A stretch of DNA of 64,000 bases from Leptobrachium leishanense (GCA_009667805.1 CM019075.1:17476376-17540375), one strand, 5' to 3'; shown: positions 1-11,924, numbered from the stretch's first letter. Notes: generated from the sequence alone by a model not told the origin. Program-made: numbers and translations.

Positions 1-968
1 AAGAAGCTGGTTCCGGCTGGACCCCGAGTTAGGAGAACCGCAGATCGATCTAACAGGGAGTGCAGGCGGTGAGCTGGACATCTTGTGGCAGATACAGACA
101 AGCAAGACAGCGGATCCGGTGACACAGAGAACCCCAGTCAAAATCGAGCGGAGAGACATCCTGGGTCGAGCGGAGCACAGAGTATTTGGCGGATGGGTGA
201 GAGGCCTTCCAGGCCGTTGTAAAATACTAAAGCACACTGCAGTTTCTTCAAAACCCACAGGGCCCCAACGTGACTAGTCGAAGATACCTCATAAATAATT
301 CACTGGCCAGTTGAATATTGTACCCGGGTACCAATACACACATACACATACATTCCTTGGGACATAACCTGTACGGGACTCACACTCCAACCACTAAGGG
401 GGTTAAAAATACTTTTTTCCTTTTTCCGCTGCGCGTTTCTCGTATTACGAAGTATTGTATTACTTTTCCGCTGCGCGTTTCTCGCATTACGAAGTACTGT
501 AAATATATATACGTATACCGTGTTACTCATTATATGCCAGTTTATTCAGTAAACTATATAATTTATAAAATCCACGACGGTGCTGGAGTATATTTATTCC
601 CTAGTGTGGGGAGACTGACCCGAGGTTCAAATTCAGCGGCTCCTCCGGGAGTGAGCGCTACACTTAACAAATCAAACAAGTGAAAAACAAAGCACATTTT
701 TGGTGGTAGTGGCCCTTTAAATACTTCCATGCTGAGGTCATTTCCACAGCACCACTGGACAGGACGAGCAGACAGCCACTGTCAACTTGCTTTTCACCCC
801 CAGACCCCTACCATGAGGAGTGGGAGGATAACAACAAGAACGGTAATGGTGGCTAATATTCAGCAGCCATCGTATACAGATTTGCAGTTGCTATTTCCCA
901 GCATTCCACAGTCGGTAACTATAACCGTTTTTGATTTAGAAAACAAATTTTAAAAAAATAAGAACATA
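1..968. other. Unassigned sequence with a 42-bp direct repeat
   Basis: I recognise no gene here. The short open frames have no family resemblance. The one visible structure is a two-copy direct repeat with a 42-bp period, at about 422-463 and 464-505; each copy carries CCGCTGCGCGTTTCTCG followed by ATTACGAAGTA. The stretch probably lies in an FBLN5 intron, because the first exon in the window is an internal one. That placement is inference. Confidence 0.4.
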
Positions 969-1059
969 AATCAGAAAAAACGTATTTTAGTCCCCGAGTA
1001 AAATAGTAAAAGTAAGGAAATTTCAAACTTTAACTGCCCTTCACAAGCCTTTTGTAAAA

Positions 1060-1262
1060 TCTGTGACATCATCAATAACGGCACACGTGCTATAATCGAA
1101 GGCTTCCAAAATGACATCATTAGTGATACCACTGAAGAGATCATTACTGATATTACAGAGGGTGGCAGTATATCTGGAACTAATGTAATGGCTACGCCGT
1201 AACTACCAGGGTTGAGAAGGTAACTGGGCTGGCGGAGGCCCAGTTGAGTTGTCCGACTGCCC
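1060..1262 (-). repeat. Dispersed repeat, copy 1 (pair of 11925-12058)
   Basis: The segment resembles 11925-12058. Shared blocks include ACTAATGTAA, GTAACTAC, a GGTTG block and GACTGGGCT or AACTGGGCT, in the same order and spacing. Translations of the - strand are also similar (SYGVAITLVPDIL against SYTAAFTLVSEIL), but the frames are short and I infer no protein. It is probably a fragment of an old interspersed element whose family I do not recognise. Confidence 0.45.
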
Positions 1263-1499
1263 TGCAATACTGCATGAGCAGAAAAGAGGCCCTAATACAG
1301 CCATGGGAGGCAGTACAATTGCCTTCAGTTCTACTGCGCAGATCCTTGCGGGGGTTTCAGTTATAGCTGGAATGCATGGGAGAGGTTCCCATGCATCCCC
1401 AGGGTGGATGAGCAGCAGGATAGAGATCCTATTTCAAGACGTTTTACCAAAAATCGACTCAATTATAATCCAAAATCAGTCCCCGAGACCAAGGTGATC

Positions 1500-3340
1500 T
1501 TTAAATGATACGCTGTGCTATTGTAATCTGAATCTCGGAAGCAGATATACAGAGGCCTTTGGAGGGTTATCTGCTGTGGCTACTTTGGTCCACAATTCTG
1601 CAATTCCCTGGCCAGGTCAGTACATTCCACATTTGATGTATAACACTGTAACAGAGAATGTGACTCTCCTACCATTTTACATTACAGTTTAATGACCTCA
1701 ATGAAGGGTCGCATCAATCAACGAGATGGTATTTACATGATATTTCTTTCCAGTCAGCACGATAATTGGGTTGATATTATTCCCATGGACAATTTGGGTG
1801 GAATCCACTCAAAGTTCCAACATTCGAGGATCAGATTCCAGTTGTGAGCTGTAAAATGGATTTGCAACGTTACCTAAATCCTCATGTTCTATCCTTAAAT
1901 CCATCCCAGAATAAAAAGATAATAGGTCCAGGTCTTCAGGACCCAAGTTAAAAGCACTCGGCAAGAGAAATTATTTTGGCAAAGGTAGCTTCTTTGTATT
2001 ACACAGCAGCTTCTACTTGATGCAGACAAAATCTTCAAAACCAGTTTCCAACATTATAGCCAAGACGCCAGGTCCATAGAAATAAAATAATGGTTGGTTT
2101 GTCGGACAATGAGTTTTTCCCACTGGAATTGAAAATAATTTGTTGCTAAATATTTGTCCCTTTAAGATTGGGTGGAAGTCTTGGCCTCAACCTGAAAGTG
2201 TGTCCATACATGAGACTGTGTTAAACCCACTTTGGTTGTGAAATATGACCTCTGTTAGTTCCCTGTCGATTGTTTTAGCTCATACTTCAATTTCCCTGGT
2301 TGTCATGGACATGGCTGTAACTTTTGTATTTAAGATATTCCCATAACTGGGATAATCTCCTTAATTTAAAAGATAATCCAGATATGGGGCACTTCACTCC
2401 TTGGCACGGCCCATCGAAATACGGAACGATAGTCAGGGTTGTTCTGTATCTCTAGCCTGATATTTTTGGTTCATTGGTGGGAACAGACTCAAATGGCATA
2501 GATTGATTCACTCTTTAATGGCATATGTGAGTTAAAAAATAACAGACTGGAGTGGGGTCCCACCAGAAGTCAAGCTATAGAATTCTTCCAAGCTGCCCAT
2601 TGTGTTTGGGCTTATTTGCCTATAACTGGTAGAGTTATGAGAATCGTAGACACCGAGTGATTTGGCACTTGTACTGAATCTCAAGACACCCCATAGTTCT
2701 CCAGTCACTGACTTACAGTCAGTGTTGACCAACAACAGCTGGAGAGCTAGAAACTGCCAACGTCCATAACATAGGTTTTATTCTGCCAACATAAGCAAGT
2801 CTGAGAATGTGTGTAAATGAAAAGCTGGGGTAACGTATCTGCAGGCTAAGGACAAAGAGAAGGGCAGTCTGTGGTTTAAGACCAGACACTAAGTGACATT
2901 AAGTGGTTTGAGCTGAAAGTCCTCCGGGATCAAGTAGGGAATTGTTTGTGCCAATAACAAAATACACATCTGATAAAACACTCACGCAGAAAGCTCCCCG
3001 TTGGAACAAAGGCTGCTGTGTTATTAACTGTTCTCATGAATAAAAATTAAATATATAATACATGGATCATGTTTGTTCCAAACGTCGGATTTCTAAATCC
3101 TCTTTCTTTTGATTAACCCAAAAGAAAAAAGAAATCAGACTACAATTACTCAGTATTATTGGTTTCACTTATTGAATATGAAGGGATTTCATAAGACATT
3201 GGGGCATTAATATTCAAGTATATTTTAACCCCCAAGACCACCACTGCTGATGCAAATTTAGTCAAATCTGCTACCGGCCTTTGCTTCGAGTTCCTAAAAT
3301 TGGTTGATGTTTGGAAATATCTTGCTGACTTCATGGTTTG
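1500..3340. other. No recognisable feature
   Basis: This AT-rich stretch of about 1.8 kb contains only short open frames without family signatures. I see no tandem repeats, no clear inverted repeats and no splice-bounded open reading frame. It probably represents intron sequence or very old repeat debris. Confidence 0.4.
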
Positions 3341-3389
3341 TTAACGTGGTTTACTGGGGCCTAGCCGACTCCTAGCAGATGAGTATTCC

Positions 3390-4000
3390 CCGTGGCTACT
3401 GCTCATGGTGAAGGTGGACAGGAAACCTTGGGTGGCAGAAGTCTGTCTCTCAGGGCCAGGCAATGCAGGCAAACCAAAAAGAGTCCACGCCATCTGCATG
3501 AAAGAGTGTTCTCGAGAGAAAATATGGCAGATCCGAGCACCTTGTGTACAACAAAAGACACCCTCCAACAGCTGATGGAAGACTTCAGAAGCCTTTGAGG
3601 ATGGGACCTTCTGGAGGTATGTTCCACCAAACTGACCTTGCAAATGCAAGTTACTGAATGCCCATACTTACTCCCTAGATACAGCTACAGTACAGGCTGC
3701 TTCTGCTGGTTATGTTGAAGCCCTCCAGTTACAAGATGGCCACCTGAAATCAACGCTTCTGAATCAAGAAGCCAGATACAGGAACCTGAGTTCCCGTGGA
3801 ATACCCGAGGATGTCAAGGACGAAGGACTCGACTTGCATCTTGCTGATCTGGTCTTCCTCCTCCTGTCATCCCACATAAATACCCTGGATTCTCTGATCA
3901 ATTTTGGTATCTCAGATCAGGAAATCTGCCATTACAGAAGCCCCTGTGATGTCATTGCAGTGACCAGAGATGTGTCTAACCACATTTAAATATTGGCTCC
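3390..4000 (+). pseudogene. Degenerate L1-type LINE ORF1 remnant
   Basis: Read with frameshifts on the + strand, this region shows a recognisable L1 ORF1 pattern. An N-terminal stretch contains NMADPSTLCTTKDTLQQLM. A region near 3720-3840 reads like the coiled-coil to RRM junction of ORF1p, with RNLSSRGIPEDVKDEGL where functional proteins have a pattern like RRNNLRIRGIPE. A later RSPCDVIAVTRDV resembles the conserved RPRDVI-type segment. Stops and frameshifts interrupt it, so it is a dead fragment. ORF1p of living L1s is an RNA-binding chaperone. The family call rests on motif order only; a search against amphibian L1 consensus sequences would settle it. Confidence 0.45.
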
Positions 4001-4647
4001 ATCACTCTCTACAGAAATATCACTTTTCTAATGTCAGCAGCAAGCTGCAGCTTTCGGCAAGTTGCTATGCATTCGTTCAGTGAATTTTTAGTACCAGTGG
4101 GGTACTTTGGGTTCCTTCAAAATGGCCGGAAAATGTTCAATGAAGATTCTCAAGTGTAAATGCCTTTTAACAGGAAAAACTGACCGCATAATAAAATTAA
4201 CATATATCTTTTGTTTATACATATTACTGGTCTCACTCATAGAGAAGGAGCCCCAAGTGGCTCGTAGTATACACTTGCAGGTCTCTTAGAAGGGGGGGCC
4301 TCACCCAACATTCCACGGTATCAATATATCACAAACGGCAGTGGTACATCAAAGAAATCAAAGATGCAAGATATTTTTCCTTATGATGATACACTAAGTG
4401 CATATACACCAATGGTTGTCAACTCACGTGTTTCAGAGCCTCCAATATAGGTGGCTCTGTATTAGAGCATATATGGACCACTTATCCTTTCAGAGTGGGT
4501 CCTTCCTCACTCAAGGTATGGATACCGGGTGGTGACTCAGGGAGTGTCTCCAAAGTTGTTCGCCAGAAAATTGTATAAGTATCAATGGTGAAGTAATGTT
4601 AAAAAGAAAAATTTAATAACAATTAAAACATAAAATATAATTTCAAT

Positions 4648-4698
4648 ACTCCCGAGACGTGTTTCGCTTGCGTGCTGCAAGCTTAATCAGTCAGGAGT
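4648..4698 (-). ncRNA. Hammerhead-like ribozyme (HHR-A), type I with minimal stem III
   Basis: On the - strand, stem I is ACTCCTGA pairing with TCGGGAGT (8 bp, one wobble). The core follows as CTGATTA, one change from CTGANGA. Stem II is a perfect 6-bp hairpin, GCTTGC with GCAAGC. Then come GAAA and a minimal stem III, ACACGT, ending in the cleavage triplet GTC immediately before the 3' strand of stem I. All elements are in the order a type I hammerhead needs. The G8 position is T, so cleavage activity may be lost. It lies about 370 bp past the endonuclease ORF of PLE-1 in the same orientation, as expected for a PLE pseudo-LTR. Confidence 0.8.
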
Positions 4699-5063
4699 GA
4701 ATTAATTAACTTTAATTTTAAAATCCCTTATATAGTCCTTTAATTAATCGTTTAAGAGCACCTTGTTGATAATATCCGCACGGATGTGGTCATTCTATCC
4801 GTCCAATTCCGTTTCCGGATTATGCAGAATGATGCATTTCCGTTTCCAGATGGTCCTGTGCGTTATACTTTCAGTTTCGTAATGCCAATGACTGGTGGTT
4901 TCGATTTCAATTTGTCATATAGCGAAGATGTGATGTATCCGTTCCTCTTCGGAAATGTTGTCTAAAGTATATAAAGGCTAGTGTTCATACTGATAGATCT
5001 CTGTTGCACAACATAAGCTAATTGAGTTATATAAACTTAATATTTAAAATTATAAAATAATAT

Positions 5064-5441
5064 CTATAATATATATACGACCATAACAAATGCAAATACT
5101 GGAAGGAAATGACAGACCTCAAAATCAGTGTTGAGACCCATAGGAATCAGAGTATCTAGATTGTATATCCATCTCATTTCTGTCCTCAGCATTTTTTGAT
5201 GTAAATCTTCCCCTCTCCATTGACAGTTGATTTTTTCTGTCGCAAAAAACTGAGAAACCATAGGGTCCCATTTGTGTACCTCTCTATAATGTAATGGGAT
5301 ACTATGTTTGTCATATCCTCTATTTAGATTATACATATGTTCATTAATCCTAACATATAGGGGACGTGATGTTTGGCCTATATATATTTTATTGCATGGA
5401 CATTTTATTAGACACATCACATTTTTAGAATGACATGTCAT
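5064..5441 (-). pseudogene. PLE-1 GIY-YIG endonuclease domain
   Basis: The 125-residue frame contains NVMCLIKCPCNKIYIGQTSR followed by RPLYVRINEH. This is the GIY-YIG core of Penelope-like elements: KIY replaces GIY, YIG is intact, and the downstream catalytic arginine is in the VRI segment. A CxC cysteine pair precedes it, and a conserved HSIPLHYREVH block follows. The domain nicks target DNA for target-primed reverse transcription. It is out of frame with the RT upstream, so it is a broken part of one polyprotein. The family call is strong; activity is unlikely. Confidence 0.8.
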
Positions 5442-5560
5442 TACTGAATTAATCTTGTATTGTGTTCCTCCTTGAATCGCATTAAACGTTTGAATTAGTC
5501 TCCTATAATTCCCTGTTTTACGACAAGCTATACATCGTCCACAGCCATAGAAACCTAGTT

Positions 5561-6720
5561 TTAACCCAAAAAGTTCTTTATTTTTCTCAACAATGGGTAT
5601 ATGATTTTTTTTACCAATTTTTTCTTTATAGTGTCACTTCCCCTATAAATGACCTTAGGTGTATCTGGTATAATGTTATTCAGAACAGGGTCTCTCTCGA
5701 GGAATGGCCAATACTGAGTAAATGATTTCTTTATTGTTTTATTAATCGTATTATAATTGAGAACAAAGGGGACATTAATATTCTCATTCTTTTTCTTACA
5801 TTGTAGTAAATTATTCCTATCCATTCTTAAGACATGCTCTCTTATTTTTCTTAATGGGTCCTCTCTGTAGCCTCTTTCCCTAAAATCTGTCATTAATTTC
5901 TCTGATTGTTGTATAAATTTCGGCGTATCTGTACAATTTCTTCTTATACGCATCAGTTGTCCTTTTGGTATGGCATGAAGCCAGGGAGGGAAGTGACAGC
6001 TTGTGTTATGTATATAGCGGTTCACTTGTACTTTCTTAAAATGGGTTTTGATTTTAATACATCCATTTTCTACATTTATATTTAAATCTAAAAAATCTAC
6101 CATTTCTGTACTTACACAGGGTTCTAATTTTATCCCCAAAGAATTATTGTTCAGATGACCAATAAATTGGGTCAGATGTTCAATACTGCCTTTCCACACT
6201 ATGAGGATGTCATCTATATACCTTATGTAGAGGATGAGGTTTCCCACCTGGATTCTCAGTGCGACATGAACAAATTGGCCTAGCTGGGGGCAAACCTCGT
6301 CCCCATAGTTGTCCCGTTCTGCTGGGGTAGAAATCCCCCCATACCAAAACTAATTATTGGTGAGAATTAACCTAATACCCTCTATTATGTATTCTATTTG
6401 TTAGTTTTTAAATTGTCCTGATTTATTAAGAAAGTATCTTACAGCTGCACAACCAGCTTCATGGGGAATAATTGAATATAAAGAAGCCACATCACAGGTA
6501 GCAAAAATATAGTCCCTTTCCCATTGCATATCATTCAACATATTGACGACTGAAATTGTGCCCTTTAACTACGCTGGAGTTTAATTACTAAAGACTGTAG
6601 GAGATTATCAACATACTCTGAAATTCTACATGATATAGAGTTAATGCCTGAGACGATGGGTCGGCCCGGCGGGTTCGCTTCATCTTTATGTAGTTTTGGT
6701 AAAATATAAAATACTGGAAT
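5561..6720 (-). pseudogene. PLE-1 reverse transcriptase, palm and thumb region
   Basis: The open part (6247-5561, 228 residues) begins with LILYIRYIDDILIVWKG, which holds the YIDD catalytic motif of the RT. It continues with the PLE-typical segments VDFLDLNI, RYIHNTSCHFPPWL, GQLMRIRRNC and TQYWPFLERDPVLNNIIP. The upstream stretch 6720-6248 should hold the rest of the palm but is broken by stops and shifts; QQNG- and APS-like fragments appear in alternate frames. The enzyme copies element RNA at the target. The frame differs from both neighbouring ORFs, so at least two indels have occurred. Confidence 0.8.
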
Positions 6721-7495
6721 CTAAGGATATAGGATTTTTAAATATTTATACTCTTGTTCATTAAGGATAGAACTATCAATTCCCCTTTGTAAAAGTTCAT
6801 GAAAAAGTTCTTCAATTTGAGCAGTAGGATCTTTATCTAATTTCTTGCACGTTTGGGGGTCATTAAGTAATCTTCTGCATTCGGTATTATATTGATCTTG
6901 ATGTAAAATAACTACACCTCTCCCTTTATCCGCAGGCTTAATTAGCAATGATTTATTTTTGCGTAATTGTTCTAAACCTTCATATTCTGCTGATGTTACA
7001 TTGTGAAGTTTGTTATTCTTTTTCTTATCCGCTTCCATCTTTCTTAGATCTGACAATCATTTGCGCAAACGTTTCTATCTCTTTGGAAGCCATGCGACAA
7101 GGGTAGAATTTAGAATGTTCTCCAAGTGTAGTATGTATATTATTTCTCTCTTCTGAAATCTGTCTATTGGGTTCTTGGAAAAAAAACTTTTTTAGACATA
7201 ATTGTCTTTTAAATTTCTGCAAGTCTACATAGGTGTCAAAAGTGTTTCCTTTAGTGGTAGGAGCATATTTAAGGCCTTTCTGTAATGCAGTAATTTGGCC
7301 CCTAGTTAGACTTTTTCTGCTTAAATATACCTGATGATCCTGTATCCTTCCTCTCTTTTCTTCTCCGAATCTTGTGTCCTCCTCTACATCCTGTTCTCTA
7401 GAAGGTCTTTTCCCCACATTTTTTGAGGGCTCCTCTCCATAAGCACCCCTTTTATTCTCCAGATGTCTGCTTGTGTGGGCGATTTCCTTTCCCAA
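6721..7495 (-). pseudogene. PLE-1 N-terminal region and start of RT
   Basis: Two overlapping frames cover this part. The first (7495-7025) has a lysine- and arginine-rich leader, then SLTRGQITALQKGLKYAPTT and FDTYVDLQKFKRQLCLKKFF, the conserved block that precedes the RT in PLEs. The second (7056-6721) carries SLLIKPADKGRGVVILHQDQ, the PADKG motif at the start of the PLE RT. They overlap in different frames, which points to one indel near 7040. The family assignment is by motif; no intact polyprotein remains. Confidence 0.75.
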
Positions 7496-7862
7496 TTCTT
7501 TACATCTGTCTGGTTGAATAACCTCTTCCCCGTTGTATCCTGCTAGCTGTAAATATCTATTTTGGAGTGGGATTGGTGGAGTCTTCCCTTCTAAATCTTC
7601 TGTGTGTTATATCCAGGGGTCAAGTCGAGGGGGAACGCGTGGGAACGGAGTTCCTGCACTAATTTTGCAGAGGGAACGGAGTTCCCTTTGGTCCCATATT
7701 ATATAAAGCTTGTAGTCAGGTGTTCAATCATATATTTCTGTATTAAGTCACAATAAATATAGGATTTATCATATATTTTTGCTATATTTCACATTTATTT
7801 ATAAAGTATTTTACAAGGAAGGAGACATTGAGATTTCTCTCGCTTTCAAGTATGTCCTGGGT

Positions 7863-8390
7863 TTAAGAAATTGAATTGTTACTTGTATTTCTGTACCTAC
7901 TGTAACACAAACGGTTAGGCAGGCATATTATGGATATATACACACACAGACAGGTACAGTAAGTACAGAAATACAAGATATTAAAAAAACAAATATACAG
8001 ATTAAGACAGAAAATAAATATGTAGGAAATAGTCATTGTTACATGTTTACAGGTGCATTCTGTATTGAGGTATGTTAATAGGGAGCTCTTGAGTGACTTA
8101 AGACTGGGAGAAGATTTGATGGCATCTGGGAGGTTATTCCGTATTTGTGGTGCTCTGTAGGAAAATGAGGATCGAGACACTTTCTTTTTGTATTGTGGTC
8201 TTGCAAATAAGGTGCTGGTCCTGGATCGGAGGTTATAGGATGAGGGAACTGCTGAGGGAAGCAGCCTATTCGGGTAGGGTGGCAGCTTCCCAGAAAAGCT
8301 CTTAAACACCAGGTTGGAAAGGTGAAGGGTGCGTCTAGATTCCAGCGACGGCCAGTTTAGCTCTTTTAACATGTCACAATGGTGGGTCAT
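7863..8390 (-). pseudogene. L2/CR1-like LINE, RT C-terminal fragment
   Basis: The 175-residue frame opens with MLKELNWPSLESRRTLHLSN and continues with VFKSFSGKLPPY, YNLRSR, SYRAPQIRNNLPDAIKSS and SLKSLKSSLLTYL. This is the C-terminal tail of the Jockey-superfamily RT found in L2, CR1 and Rex-type LINEs. The second half of the frame is low-complexity and probably the 3' UTR read through. Only the 3' end of the element is present, which fits 5' truncation during insertion. The exact clade is uncertain. Confidence 0.65.
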
Positions 8391-9210
8391 GTAGTTACAT
8401 TGTGGTGGGTCATGTAGTTACATTGTAGCACAAAGCAGCAGAATGAGTTATACAATGTAGTAAGTTTCTGGAGGTGTGTTTGAGGGGCGGCTGCATACAC
8501 TACATCTCCGTATTCAATAGCCGGCATAAGCATTTGTTGTACAGTCTGCTTTCATATTGACATATGTACATAAATCTATCAGATCTGAGTGTGTTTGTGT
8601 TACGTGCGAGCTGATAATTGCTTATTGGGAGACAGAAATCCTGGCGAGTTCCCACACTTCTTTTTTTAGGACTTGATCCCTGGTTATATCAATAAAATAT
8701 ATCCATCTACGTATACTTACAGCCATCCACATATATTCATAGTGCTCCCTATATACACCACATTGTGGTAGGGATGTGCATGGCTGAAAAAATTGTTTCG
8801 TTTTTAAATAATTTCTTTTTCGGAATTTCGTAACTAATTTAGTTTCGTGTTTCGTTTCGGATCGATTCAAAATTCGTATCGATTTGAAATTTCGAATCGA
8901 TTCGAATTTCATATATCAATTCGATAGCTGATATCAATTCGATAGCTGATATCAATTAGAATTTTGGAACACTAGATAAAACCCCATTTAAAAAATTTTG
9001 CTGTTAAAAGACAATCTAGGGTTAAATATTAAGCTGTATCACAGATTTAGTATTTGAGTCAGATTAAACAGCGAAACAAAATTAATTTGTTTCATAAAGT
9101 CCTTTGCTGACTATTACATGTATTGTAAGTTAAGATCAATTTGATAGTTGATATCAATTCAAATTTCGGATCACTAAATAAAACCCCAATTAATAAAATT
9201 TTGTTGTTAA

Positions 9211-9823
9211 CCTCCCTGGCAGTCTAATTTTTTCAAAATTTTGTGTCTAAAAGCGTCTCAATTTTATTTTAAAGGAAACGTGTTTTTGTACATAGTTAGC
9301 CTGTAATAATTAGGAATCACGCACTGAAATCCATGCAAGCAAGAGTCCTTTTACTGGTAAAATCCTTTATAAATAAATAAATAAATAAATATTAAATGCA
9401 CTGAGTCCGATAAAGTTTGAAACATGACATAATAATTTATTATCTCAGAAATAATTATCCAAAATAATGCAAATAAATGATATTCAATAAAACAAAAAAC
9501 ACTGAAATCTATCTGAAAACATGGGTGAGACTATGTATGGTCTGTTTCTTATCCTGTAGTGCCACCTAGTGGCCGTTCATGACATTGTACATTGGAATAC
9601 AGTGTATTATAAAAAAAAAATTGGTTTGCTGCCTGGTCCCGCCCCTCTGCATCGTGGGACTCGCAGGGAGCGTTACCAGGAAGCAACTCGCCGCGATCAC
9701 ACTGCAGGGGACAGCGAGGGAGCGCAGGAGGAGGTGAGTATGCAGCCCGAGTGTGGCTCGGGGTTACCGTTTGCGGCAGCCAAATTTAACCCCGAGTCAC
9801 ACTCGGAAATACCACCAGAGAGG
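9211..9823. mobile_element. TTAA-flanked MITE (piggyBac-like type), copy 1
   Basis: The element starts CCTCCCTGGCAGTCTAAT and ends ACCACCAGAGAGG, with TTAA on both sides (9207-9210 and 9824-9827). A TTAA duplication is typical of piggyBac and Kolobok transposases. A second copy with the same ends is at 43449-44077. The interior includes a run of A residues and a GC-rich stretch, with no credible coding sequence. The related segment at 8985-9035 has no insertion and gives the empty site. Confidence 0.85.
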
Positions 9824-9852
9824 TTAAAAGACAAGCTAGGGTTAAATATTAA

Positions 9853-10452
9853 AGGAACACTCTACTCAAAAAATCACCCCCCCCCGTTTTTTATCCTAAC
9901 CTATCCCTATTCCCTTAATAAATCTTTAGTTTTTTTTTTTTTTTTTTTGTAACTGTAATACGTACCCTAAAATCCACTTCTTTCCAGCGGCGTCTTTTTT
10001 TTTATACTCACCTCCCTCCTCTTCCACTCCTGTCCTTCTTGATTTCTGGTTTACGTGAGAAGCGCGAATGCGCGCCTCTCACATAAGCCAGCCAATCGGC
10101 AGGCTTCCTCCCGGCTCTCTCTGAGGATTAGTGTTGCGCGCAAGAGGATGCGCGCAACACTAACCCTCAGCCGCTGCCGCCAGCTACTGCGGCGAGTTGG
10201 AGACGTCATCGCGCTGAAAGCGCGATGACGTCTCCTACTCGGCAAAAGTTGGCAGAAGCGGGAAATATGATTCCCGCTCTGCTGACTGACAGCTGGGAGG
10301 GTGGAGTAAACTCCTCCGCCTCTCTCAGCTGTTTTCAGCTTTTTCAGCTGAACTGCCGAGCGAGCAGAGGGAGGGGAGACAGAGGGCGGCATACTCCGGG
10401 CATCATGACCACCTAAAATAGCTTAGGTGGTCATGTTGCCTAGAGTGTCCCT
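9853..10452. mobile_element. TTAA-flanked MITE, second family
   Basis: The element starts AAGGAACACTCTA and ends TAGAGTGTCCCTT, flanked by TTAA at 9849-9852 and 10453-10456. Removing it restores the order seen in the empty internal duplicate at 9020-9040. It contains a hairpin at about 10198-10234 (GGAGACGTCATCGCGC against its complement). There is no coding sequence. The C run near 9878 and the T run near 9930 are homopolymers. Confidence 0.85.
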
Positions 10453-10826
10453 TTAAGCTGTGTCACAGATTTAGCATTTGAGTAAATTTAACAGGGACAC
10501 AGGTGCTTGTGAAACGAAATTAATTTGATTCATAAAGTTGTTTGCCGACTGCATTACTTGTATTGTATGTATTTTAAGATCAATTCGATAGCTGATATAT
10601 CAATTCGATAGTTGATATCAATTCGAATTACGGAACACCAAAAAAAAATATTCTAAATTTTCTTTTATGATGATGACACAGTGTAAAACGAAGTAAATTC
10701 ATTATATACCATTTGTTTCGAATTCGTATCGATTTGTTATTCGGAAGTACTTCCGAAATACAAATTAATAAATTTTGTTCCGAAATCTGAATTTTTCCAA
10801 AACAAATGCACATCTCTACATTGTGG

Positions 10827-11820
10827 GCGTATTTGCTTTTATGTTATAAAGGAAAGTTATATGTTATATTTTGTGAAGGATACATCCACCATAGGTGAGC
10901 TGCAAAGATTATTTGTACACATATATAAGATCAGCGCCAACCACTGTGAACCGGGGAGGTTCAATATCTTTTACTTTGTGTTCCCTCCTAGTGAAGATTA
11001 GTAGGTGTGTAACGTGGTATCCAGACTGGGAATCTCTAAACCAGCCGTGCTATATTTCACTGATGGAGTACCAGATGGAACGGAGACCACTTGCAGAGCC
11101 CGGTTGAATGACTCTCCACTCCCTCATTAATTTTCCAGATTTTTGTATTATTTTTTATTTTTCTTGTGTAATCTTTCTTTCCCACAGTTATATTAATGAT
11201 TGGACAATCTACTGCTGGATCAATGTTGGTTCCCTATGTCATTTAACCCCCTTCCTTCTACTGCCTGTTTCTGCAACTTGTTCTTGCATTGCTTTGTCAT
11301 TACCTGTTATTTTAAAATGAGAAAACTTAAATAAGAATATATATTTATTCGTAAATCTAACTACCTCAATATTGTTCAATTGTATTTATTGTACCCTTGT
11401 CCACGTACTAGTAATTTAAGTATACTGTATTGTAGTAGTCCCATTGCACAATTTGTTTGTTAGAGAAACTTATATATTGCACAGAACATGTTAAGTGATA
11501 ACGGATACATACGCAGGTTCATAGGATTCTTGGTGCGCCTTTCAGAGTTTTTTGCTGGTTGACATGTACAGGAATGTCCTGCTGCGCTGCCCCCTAGCGG
11601 AGTGTTTGGAAATGTTGTGCTCATGGTATGAAGACGGTAAACGAGTGCGTAATTCACTGCTCCTCGCACATAGGGCCATATAAAACATTCAACACATTGA
11701 TAGAGTAAGGGATGACAGAAAAGATATCCAACTGATCTTTCATAAGAAAAGTCCTTATTTACAAAGCAAAGGAAAAAAGAACAAAGTACATCAGAGGACA
11801 TTGAGCCAGAGCATTCACTT
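10827..11820. other. No recognisable feature
   Basis: AT-rich sequence between two repeats. The frames at 10895-11320 and 11460-11801 show no family motif, no splice context and no similarity to FBLN5 domains. I see nothing to annotate. Confidence 0.4.
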
Positions 11821-11924
11821 TATGATATTTACTTAGTAGGCAGAGCTAGCCTTAACGTGCTTGAGTGTACATCACGATACCGAAGGACCAATGAGAAATC
11901 ACTTGCAGAAAAAGAGGAAACAGT

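Larger units (their letters stand above)
4300..7600 (-). mobile_element. Penelope-like element 1 (PLE-1), decayed, with 3' hammerhead
   Basis: The - strand carries, from right to left, a PLE N-terminal region (7495 to about 6721), the reverse transcriptase (about 6720-5561), a GIY-YIG endonuclease (5441-5064) and a non-coding 3' region with a hammerhead-like ribozyme (4698-4648). This is the standard PLE order. The coding sequence is split over several frames and the RT core is damaged, so the copy is inactive. Exact ends are not defined: I found no target-site duplication, and the left limit near 4.3 kb is a guess. Confidence 0.75.
8769..10818. mobile_element. Non-autonomous hAT element with perfect 8-bp TSD
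   Basis: The ends form imperfect terminal inverted repeats (TIRs): TAGGGATGTGCATGG at the left, and the complement of TGCACATCTCTA at the right. They are flanked by identical 8-bp copies of CATTGTGG at 8761-8768 and 10819-10826. An 8-bp target duplication with short TIRs is the hAT signature. The interior is AT-rich, rich in TTCG and ATCGAT, and has no transposase. It contains an internal partial duplication (about 8977-9092 resembles 9170-10510), and the second copy holds two TTAA MITEs. Confidence 0.85.

Noticed and set aside
971..1267. 98-residue frame on the - strand as a gene
   Set aside because: It overlaps a dispersed repeat whose second copy has a different broken frame. No domain is visible.
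9569..9952. 127-residue frame
   Set aside because: It spans the end of one TTAA MITE and the start of another, so it is a junction artefact.
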